From positions 1-56,322 of the forward strand of contig JALHMW010000030.1 in the NCBI GenBank assembly GCA_022843845.1: 56,322 nt of DNA. The letters are read 5' to 3'. This document shows, piece after piece, positions 50,464 through 56,322 of this stretch (the stretch's first letter is position 1; every line of letters begins with the position of its first letter). Under the pieces are notes generated by a model. That model was not told where the DNA came from. It did not search any database and saw nothing but the letters and a program-made list of their open reading frames with translations. This DNA is from Archangium sp. GTDB taxonomy: Bacteria; Myxococcota; Myxococcia; Myxococcales; Myxococcaceae. A program made the position numbers and the translations under genes.

Positions 50464-53400
50464 TGCGTCGGGTGGTGGTGCTGGGCGCCCTGGCGCTGTG
50501 TGCGTGCCCGAACATTCCGTCACCGCCCCGGAGCGAGGTCACCTCGATCGACGTCGCGGTCGCGGGCCTCTACACCTCGTTCAACGGCCAGCGCACCCCG
50601 CTCTCCGTCGCGACGAGCTGTGCCAGCCAGTTCGACGGCGGTCAGGCCGCAGTGCCCCTCCAGCTCAGAGGCAAGGAGACGTGCCGCTACCTGATCCCCC
50701 GGGGCGCCATCGAGGTCGACTACGTCGGCCGGGCGCTCGACGCGCAGCGAAACCTCGTGACGTCGTTCTCGGGTCCCATCTCGGTCCGCGTCATTCCCGG
50801 GGACTTCGCAGACCCCGTGGGCTGGTCGACGGCCGTCGCGGGCTCGAGCCACGTCGTCGGCGTTCGCAGCGACGGCACGTTGTGGACATGGGGCGCGAAC
50901 GACTCGAGCCAGCTCGGCGACGGCACCAACACGGCGCAGGGCACGCCGCTCCCCATCGCCCCGGCCGATCGATGGAAGGCCGTCTCGGCGGGCACCACCT
51001 TCACCGCTGGCATTCGCGCCGACGGCACCTTGTGGGCCTTCGGCTCGCTCGGCGGTCAGCTCAGCGACGACGTCACCTGGGCGCAGCTCTCGGCCGGCGC
51101 CAGTCACCTGCTCGCGCTCAAGGCCGACGGCAGCCTCTGGAGCATCGGGAAGAACGAGTCGGGCCAGCTCGGTGACGGCACCACCGTCGCACGCTCAGCG
51201 CTGGCGCAGGTCGGGACCGAGCGGTGGACGGCCATCGCCGCTGGCGCACGCCACTCGCTCGCCGTTCGCGCCGACGGCACGCTCTGGGCCTTCGGCTCGA
51301 ACGATCAGGGCCAGCTGGGCACCATGGTGGCCAACGCCACCTCGCCCGTGCAGGTCGACACCACCACGACGTGGCGCCGGGCCGCCGCGGGGCACGGCCA
51401 CTCGCTCGGCATTCGCACCGATGGCTCCCTCTGGGCCTGGGGCCGGAACGACAGCGCGCAGCTCGGGCTGGCGACCATCACGCCGGTCTCGGTGCCCACC
51501 CGCGTCGGCACGCTCGTCGACTGGGAGAGCGTCAGCGCAGGCACCACCCACTCCCTCGGTCTTCGCCGGCCGGGGCTCCTCTACACCTGGGGCAGCAACG
51601 CGGAAGGCGAGCTCGGCGATGGCACCGTCACGCAGCGCACGACGCCGCAGCCGGTGGGCGCCGCCAACGACTGGGCGCTCGCGACAGCGGGGGCCTCGTT
51701 CACCGTCGGCGTTCGTGACGACGGCAGCATCTTCACCTGGGGGCGCAACGACGTCGGCCAGCTCGGCGCTTCGCTCCCTGCGCTTCGCGACGGCGGCGTC
51801 GACCCGTTCCGCCGGACCGCAGGCCGCGTCTTGACCGCGGGCTACGAGAACCGCTGGCGCCAGGCCGTCAACGGCGAGGTGCGCGGCGTGGTGCGGGTGC
51901 AGCACCAGTACGGCCAGGCGCGGCTGTGGCTCGAGAACGCGCCGCCGCGGGAGCTCTACGACGGCGGGTCGCTGATCGCAGGCGATCGCCTTCCACCCGA
52001 GGGCACCGTCTACTCGTTCGCTACCGGCAGCTCGCCGATCATCTGGTTCGAGGAGCAGACGCTGCAGACGTTGAACACGCCCGACACCTTCGACAACCGC
52101 TCCTCGCCGTTCGTCGGCGAGTTCGTTCGCGTCGGAACGCCGCCCGAGATGGGCACCGTGTTGCGGCAGACCTGCCTCGACGACCCCGAGCGGAACGGGC
52201 AGCCGATGGCGATGGTGGTGACTGGCATCGAGTCGACCGGCTTCTACGTCACCGACATCACCGCCTGCCGGCAGAAAGAGGTGCAGCAGATCGGCACGAT
52301 TCGCGTGCGCACGCCCGAGCCGAAGGAGCCCTGCCAGGTGCCGCTCGCGGACGGCGGCGTGGGGAACATCGAAGACGTGCCCGGCGCGCGGAACGGCACC
52401 TGCGCCATCTCGAAGGGGGCCTGCACGGCGCGCACGCAGTGCTTCAGCTACTCGCCCGGCACCTTCGCCAGCCTCTTCGTCTTCAACTTCTCGTTCCCCG
52501 AAGGGCTCAACCAGGGCGACCTGCTCTTCAGCCTCTCTGGCGCGGTGCAGGAGTTCACCTCGACGACGCAGATGACGTTCCCCGCGTGGACCATCGCCGA
52601 GCGCGTACGGCTGCTCCCGCCGTCGCAATGGGACAAGTGGCTGCGCCTGGTGCCGCCGGTCGAGCTCAACTACCGCATCTGTGGACTCGACAACGTCTTC
52701 AGCCCCTTCATCACCGACGCGCTCTGTGGGCAGAGCACCACCAACCTGAAGCTCGAGAGCCTCGAGGGCGGGCTGGTGAAGCTGCGAGGCGTGAAGTTCC
52801 CCGACCGGTTCGTCAACTGCGACTTCGACGCGAACAACTCGACGCCGTTCTGGTGCAACCGCACCGACCTCGATCAGATGGGCAGCACCGTTCGTTCATG
52901 GGGCAACTGCGACTTCGACACGCCCCCGTCGCCCGAGCCCGAGAACGAGCGGCTCGAGCGAGAGTGCACGCAGAACTGCACGCTGGGCCGCGGCGCCGAC
53001 GGCGAGCAGGTGTGCAGCGAGTCCTCCACCTTCAGCGGCTTCGGCCAGTTCGCCGTCGAGCTGGCGCCGCCAGGGCCGGCGTGGGCCAACCTCGACGACT
53101 CGACCCCGGCGCGCATCGTCTCGACGCCCATCACCGTCGGCATGGCCGATGGCGGCGTGGTGTTCGCCCCGAGCCGAATCGGAGGGCTCCTGGTGCCCGT
53201 CGAGTCGGGCTTCGAGGCCGGCACCTATGCGGTCGCGGTGTGTGACGTGCCGGTGCGCTGGCGCCTGGGAGACGCCGCCACCCTCGCCACGCAGGCTGAC
53301 CCGCTCCTCGACGCGCGGCAGGTGCTCAAGTTCCGTCTCCCGCCAGGGAAGGACTCGATCAGCCTGCTGCCGACCGCCGCGTCGGGCCGCTGCTACGCCG

Positions 53401-53672
53401 CGATCAACCCCCGCTCGCGCTTCAACCTGCGCACGGCGGACGCGATCCCCGAGCTGAACCCCGACTGCCGGCTCGACGACCCCGACCCCGAGGCCGCGAA
53501 GCAATGCCGGAACACGAAGGGCGCGACCTACGACATCGTCGGCCTGATGAAGCAGGTGCAGCCAGCGCGACCGCGGTGGATCGTCATTCCGCGCGACCCT
53601 GATGACATCTGCTGCTATCCGGGCCCGGGCCTCGAGTGCCCGAAGCCCCTGGTTTCGTGCCGCGGCACGTGA
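50463..53672 (+). CDS. large lipoprotein with a seven-bladed RCC1-type propeller
   Basis: 1069 residues from ATG 50463. Lipoprotein signal MRRVVVLGALALCAC. A beta domain (about 25-115) precedes seven RCC1-like repeats at roughly 118-445, each of the form (V/I)xAGxxHxLxxxxDGxLWxWGxNxxxQLGDG. I can count VAGSSHVVGV, VSAGTTFTAGI, LSAGASHLLAL, IAAGARHSLAV, AAGHGHSLGI, VSAGTTHSLGL and ATAGASFTVGV. Seven units make a closed propeller. The C-terminal ~600 residues have many Cys and a domain with LNYRICGLDNVFSPFI and ELNPDCRLDDPDPEAAKQC; no family recognised. Bacterial RCC1 proteins are often surface or secreted, and some are effectors. It is coupled to the nucleotidase gene and followed by a barrel protein, so an outer-surface complex is plausible. 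Confidence 0.9.
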   Translation: MRRVVVLGALALCACPNIPSPPRSEVTSIDVAVAGLYTSFNGQRTPLSVATSCASQFDGGQAAVPLQLRGKETCRYLIPRGAIEVDYVGRALDAQRNLVTSFSGPISVRVIPGDFADPVGWSTAVAGSSHVVGVRSDGTLWTWGANDSSQLGDGTNTAQGTPLPIAPADRWKAVSAGTTFTAGIRADGTLWAFGSLGGQLSDDVTWAQLSAGASHLLALKADGSLWSIGKNESGQLGDGTTVARSALAQVGTERWTAIAAGARHSLAVRADGTLWAFGSNDQGQLGTMVANATSPVQVDTTTTWRRAAAGHGHSLGIRTDGSLWAWGRNDSAQLGLATITPVSVPTRVGTLVDWESVSAGTTHSLGLRRPGLLYTWGSNAEGELGDGTVTQRTTPQPVGAANDWALATAGASFTVGVRDDGSIFTWGRNDVGQLGASLPALRDGGVDPFRRTAGRVLTAGYENRWRQAVNGEVRGVVRVQHQYGQARLWLENAPPRELYDGGSLIAGDRLPPEGTVYSFATGSSPIIWFEEQTLQTLNTPDTFDNRSSPFVGEFVRVGTPPEMGTVLRQTCLDDPERNGQPMAMVVTGIESTGFYVTDITACRQKEVQQIGTIRVRTPEPKEPCQVPLADGGVGNIEDVPGARNGTCAISKGACTARTQCFSYSPGTFASLFVFNFSFPEGLNQGDLLFSLSGAVQEFTSTTQMTFPAWTIAERVRLLPPSQWDKWLRLVPPVELNYRICGLDNVFSPFITDALCGQSTTNLKLESLEGGLVKLRGVKFPDRFVNCDFDANNSTPFWCNRTDLDQMGSTVRSWGNCDFDTPPSPEPENERLERECTQNCTLGRGADGEQVCSESSTFSGFGQFAVELAPPGPAWANLDDSTPARIVSTPITVGMADGGVVFAPSRIGGLLVPVESGFEAGTYAVAVCDVPVRWRLGDAATLATQADPLLDARQVLKFRLPPGKDSISLLPTAASGRCYAAINPRSRFNLRTADAIPELNPDCRLDDPDPEAAKQCRNTKGATYDIVGLMKQVQPARPRWIVIPRDPDDICCYPGPGLECPKPLVSCRGT

Positions 53673-53739
53673 AGAACGCAACACCGCTGTGATGGGCACG
53701 CCCTTCTTCGACGACGGGCGCTGCGGGAGGAAGACCGAC

Positions 53740-55302
53740 GTGAGAGCCGTGAAGCCGTTGCTGTTGGCCATGTGTGTGTCGAGCGCCGCCTGGGCGGGAG
53801 ACTTCATCGACACGCGCGTCACCTTCGCGTTCGCGCACGACAACCTCTTCGTGAGGCCGGGAGAAACCACGCCCAACAGCCCGGGCGTCGGCTTCGGCGC
53901 GTCGCGACAGAACACGCAGTTCTTCGACAACTTCAACACGCGCTTCTCGGGCTTCGAGACGCTGTCGAACCTCACGCTCTACAAGAAGGCGTTCAGCTTC
54001 TTCGAGGGCTTCGAGGGTGAGGCCGCGCTGTCGGTGCTGCTGCTCACGCAGCCCAACGGGCAGATCACGCTCTTCGACAACTCCAGCTACATCAAGCTCA
54101 ACTACAAGCCGCTGGGCTGGGGCTCGAGGGAAGACATCTCGCTGACGGGCTTCCCGATCTCGTCCGACCGCTTCCGCCTCGGCTTCAACTGGCGCGTGAC
54201 GTGGGGCGGCGACTCGGCCTTCACCTTCCAGCAGGGCTCGGGCCTCTCGGCGACGGGCCGGCCGAGCGCTTCGCCTGGCGGCAAGCTGCAGGTGACGAAG
54301 GACTGGGGCTATGCCTTCGTGGGCCTCAAGACGGGCCTGCTGCTCAACAACCTGCTCAACGTGCAGGAGCGCGTGTACGGCTACCTCGGCGGCGCCGGCA
54401 TCGATCTCTACAAGGGCGAGACCTCGGCCATTCGGTTCGAGGTGAACGGCGGCTACTTCAACCGAGGCATCGCGCCGTCACTCGCGCTGCAGGGCGTCCG
54501 GGCTCCGATCAACGCGCTCGGCGGCTCGGGGCGGCTCTCGTTCCAGCGCGGCGCCGAGATTCAGCAGTCCATCGACATTCGGCTCTACAAGAACGACCCC
54601 GACGTGCTCGCGCGCTTCTTCCGGCCCGAGACGTACCCCGGAGGCTTTTCGATCACCGCTGAGCTCGAGGGCTCGGTGCTGGCGCAGACCCTCATCGATC
54701 CCGATCGGTTCGCCGCCACCAGGCCGCAGCTCGCCGGCTCGCTCGCCCTCAACACGCGCGTGAAGATCGACTTCTGGCGCATCAACCTGCTCGGCCTCAT
54801 GCGCACGCTGTCGTTCATTCAGTTCGACGTGCCCGGCTTCCCGCCGTTCTTCGACTTCTCGAAGGGCAGCACGGTGAACCCCGAGACGTGGTTCGCGCTC
54901 GGCGTCGATCGCTACTTCCCGAAGCTGCACTCGACGTTCGGCGTCATCGGCGGCGTGCAGATGCCCGCCTCGTTGACCGCGCCCCGCTTCGACTTCGGTG
55001 GCAACGCGCCGCCCCCCGGCCTCACCGGCCCGCGCGTGGTGGTGGTGCGCGACGTGAACCTCTTCAACATTCTGCCGGCGACCGACGCGAACGGGAACCC
55101 GGTGACGGTGCTGCCCATCGTCTCGATCAAGGGCACCTACCGGCTCGACCTGTCCGAGTACTTCGCGATCATCGGCGAGGTCTTCTACACGCGCGACGAC
55201 AACCGGGTGACGTTCCGCGACTCGACCGCCAACATCTCGCAGCCCACCTTCGAGCAGCCCAACCAGCTCGGCTTCAACGCGGTGATGCAGGCGCGCTTCT
55301 GA
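53740..55302 (+). CDS. outer-membrane beta-barrel protein of unknown function
   Basis: 520 residues from GTG 53740, which has a strong GGGAGGA ribosome site ten bases upstream; longer readings begin inside the previous gene. Signal peptide RAVKPLLLAMCVSSAAWAG (cleavage after AWA). The mature protein is a run of amphipathic strands (FIDTRVTFAFAHDNLF, LTLYKKAFSFFEGFEGEAAL, YIKLNYKPLGW, FRLGFNWRVTWGG, IRFEVNGGYFNRGI, SFQRGAEIQQSIDIRLY, KIDFWRINLLGLMRTLSF, YFAIIGEVFYTRDDNRVTF) and ends in Phe (NAVMQARF), the classical signal for BAM-mediated insertion. Between 16 and 22 strands seem possible. No conserved porin family is recognised. It is the third gene of the plus-strand envelope cluster, 67 bases after the RCC1 lipoprotein. 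Confidence 0.85.
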   Translation: MRAVKPLLLAMCVSSAAWAGDFIDTRVTFAFAHDNLFVRPGETTPNSPGVGFGASRQNTQFFDNFNTRFSGFETLSNLTLYKKAFSFFEGFEGEAALSVLLLTQPNGQITLFDNSSYIKLNYKPLGWGSREDISLTGFPISSDRFRLGFNWRVTWGGDSAFTFQQGSGLSATGRPSASPGGKLQVTKDWGYAFVGLKTGLLLNNLLNVQERVYGYLGGAGIDLYKGETSAIRFEVNGGYFNRGIAPSLALQGVRAPINALGGSGRLSFQRGAEIQQSIDIRLYKNDPDVLARFFRPETYPGGFSITAELEGSVLAQTLIDPDRFAATRPQLAGSLALNTRVKIDFWRINLLGLMRTLSFIQFDVPGFPPFFDFSKGSTVNPETWFALGVDRYFPKLHSTFGVIGGVQMPASLTAPRFDFGGNAPPPGLTGPRVVVVRDVNLFNILPATDANGNPVTVLPIVSIKGTYRLDLSEYFAIIGEVFYTRDDNRVTFRDSTANISQPTFEQPNQLGFNAVMQARF

Positions 55303-55397
55303 CAGCAGCCCTGCGTCGCTGAGCCGAGGTGGTCTGAGGTACGCCACGTTCGAGATGTGGGTCGAAGAAGCGCGTGACGTGGTGGTAGCGTCGAGTG

Positions 55398-56105
55398 ATG
55401 CGCCTCGCCTTCGTCGTCGCGTTGATGGCGTTGTTGCTTCCCGGTACGAGTTGGGCGCAGGACGACGACGAGGACCTGGCGCCCCTTCGGCCCACCACCC
55501 CGAAACCGAAGATCGCTCGGCCGAAGAAGAAGCCCGCGCCGGAGCCTGCGAAGCCCGTCGAGCCGAAGTCCGTCGAGCCGCTGGTGCCGGCAGCGCTGAC
55601 CCCTCCCCAGCCCGTGCCCTCGCAGCCGCAAGACGTGGCCTCGCCTCAGCGCCCCGCCGTCGAGCCGTCACCAGAGGTTCCGCAGAGCGAGCCGCCAGTT
55701 GAAGAGGTGCCTCCGGGCGCCCAGCTGGGCGACCCCGAGCTCCACACGCGCCAGCTGCAACCAGCGCCGCGTCTCGCCTCGACCGTCGGGTGGATCATCG
55801 GTGGCGTGGGCGTCGCGACGGTGGTGACGGGCTCGGTTCTCGCGGGGCTCGCGTCGGCCTCCCGTGCAGGGCTTCAGGTGGACCCGTCAGGGGTCGTCCA
55901 GGCAGCTCAGGCGGCGCAGGCATCAGCTGCGGTGCGTCTGGCTCGGCTCTCGACCGTGTTGTTCATCTCGGGCGGGCTCGCGGCCGCTGGCGGGCTCATC
56001 CTGGCGCTGTGGCCTGCGTCGAGCTCTCCGCCGAGAGCGCTCAGGCTGGTCCCATCGGTCGGTTCGGGGGCCACCGCCCTCTTCCTCGAAGGAGTCTGGC
56101 CATGA
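55398..56105 (+). CDS. exported Pro-rich protein with two C-terminal hydrophobic helices
   Basis: 235 residues from ATG 55398 (GTG 55395 directly before it). Signal peptide MRLAFVVALMALLLPGTSWAQ, then an acidic start (DDDEDLAPL) and a long Pro/Lys/Val/Glu-rich spacer to about residue 125. Two hydrophobic helices follow (STVGWIIGGVGVATVVTGSVLAGLA, about 130-155; LSTVLFISGGLAAAGGLILALWP, about 185-207), and a short C-terminal segment. The helical hairpin after a Pro spacer is common in myxobacterial proteins paired with lipoproteins of unknown role. No family recognised. It follows the barrel gene by 95 bases and its stop overlaps the next start (ATGA). Confidence 0.65.
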   Translation: MRLAFVVALMALLLPGTSWAQDDDEDLAPLRPTTPKPKIARPKKKPAPEPAKPVEPKSVEPLVPAALTPPQPVPSQPQDVASPQRPAVEPSPEVPQSEPPVEEVPPGAQLGDPELHTRQLQPAPRLASTVGWIIGGVGVATVVTGSVLAGLASASRAGLQVDPSGVVQAAQAAQASAAVRLARLSTVLFISGGLAAAGGLILALWPASSSPPRALRLVPSVGSGATALFLEGVWP

Positions 56106-56322
56106 CGACGAGACTGTTGGCTGTGTCGTTCGCGCTCGGCGCTCTGCAAGCATGCACCTGCGGAATCGCGGTGTGCTCCACGAACGCCGACTGCCCCGAC
56201 AACTCGACGTGCAGCGTCGACGAGGGCGTGTGCGTGTCGGCCGGGACAGACGGTGGCACTGCAGGCGGTGCAGCAGCTGGAGGCTCCGCGGGCGGCGCGG
56301 CTGCGGGTGGCTCGGCAGGCGG
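56102..56322 (+). CDS. lipoprotein, N-terminal part (truncated by window edge)
   Basis: 73 codons visible; the rest lies beyond the right edge. Lipoprotein signal MTTRLLAVSFALGALQAC, then a Cys tag (CTCGIAVCSTNADCPDNSTC) like those in the lipoproteins at 35821 and 38304. A low-complexity stretch of Gly, Ala and Ser in GGAA/GGSAGGAAAGG units begins near residue 50. Such glycine-rich spacers often separate the lipid anchor from a folded surface domain. The start overlaps the stop of the preceding exported protein by four bases, so the two are co-translated. Confidence 0.75.
   Translation, partial: MTTRLLAVSFALGALQACTCGIAVCSTNADCPDNSTCSVDEGVCVSAGTDGGTAGGAAAGGSAGGAAAGGSAG

Noticed and set aside
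48478..50523. 681-residue minus-strand reading frame
   Set aside because: It is opposite the 5'-nucleotidase gene, whose metal-binding motifs are complete; the antisense translation has no domain or start context.

Overview
This is a 56 kb, very GC-rich, gene-dense window with almost no intergenic DNA. It probably comes from a myxobacterium or close relative (Myxococcota). The reasons are the [12 protein letters not shown] Ser/Thr kinase with a PEGA-like tail, FHA domains fused to a Tad/CpaF secretion ATPase, many lipoproteins of unknown function, lysine-rich histone-like tails, abundant two-component and chemosensory genes, and the pervasive start/stop overlaps (ATGA, GTGA). The genus cannot be fixed from the sequence. 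No insertion sequence, prophage, CRISPR array or rRNA operon is visible, and no gene-free stretch exceeds about 160 bases.

Layout. 1-4.8 kb (minus): a chemosensory operon, CheW, CheW-like, two paralogous 595-residue six-helix MCPs, then the start of CheA. 4.8-7.8 kb (plus): a three-gene phosphorelay of globin-coupled histidine kinase, double receiver and receiver-kinase fusion. 7.8-12 kb: a 28-bp tandem repeat, an NtrC-type regulator, a universal stress protein, a cytochrome c'-like protein, a DksA/TraR zinc protein and an acyl-CoA dehydrogenase. 11.9 kb: tRNA-Cys with its own promoter and terminator. 12-19.7 kb: a SpoIID-domain lipoprotein, a TonB-like protein, a GAF-GAF kinase and DNA polymerase I. 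19.7-26.8 kb (minus): a Tad-like secretion locus with four FHA modules in three proteins, an FHA-fused ATPase, a secretin and an A24 prepilin peptidase. 26.9-37 kb (minus): glyQS, two lipoproteins coupled to glyS, a Ser/Thr kinase and another lipoprotein. 37-43.5 kb: a VWA-like lipoprotein coupled to a lipoprotein with seven exact 21-residue Cys repeats, then rsmI-yraN, a lipoprotein, a phosphoglycolate-phosphatase-like HAD protein and a DUF1801 protein with a histone-like tail. 43.5-48 kb: a probable selenoprotein of the DsbA/FrnE family, two membrane proteins sharing a zinc finger, a GYF/J-like/PilZ-like protein and a NUDIX hydrolase. 48-56.3 kb (plus): an envelope cluster with a 5'-nucleotidase lipoprotein, an RCC1-propeller lipoprotein, an outer-membrane barrel and two more exported proteins.

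The main discovery candidate is at 43541-44170. A DsbA/FrnE-like gene has an in-frame TGA exactly where the first cysteine of the catalytic CPWC motif belongs (UPWC). Its reading frame and family features are intact on both sides. A GC-rich 8-bp hairpin with a GGC loop begins 13 bases after the TGA, which places it where a bacterial SECIS should lie. The most economical reading is selenocysteine insertion. It needs sel genes outside this window.

A second theme is FHA/Ser-Thr-kinase control of a Tad-like machine that resembles, from memory, the contact-dependent killing (Kil) locus of Myxococcus xanthus. A third is the density of lipoproteins with repeat or propeller architectures, which suggests an elaborate cell surface.
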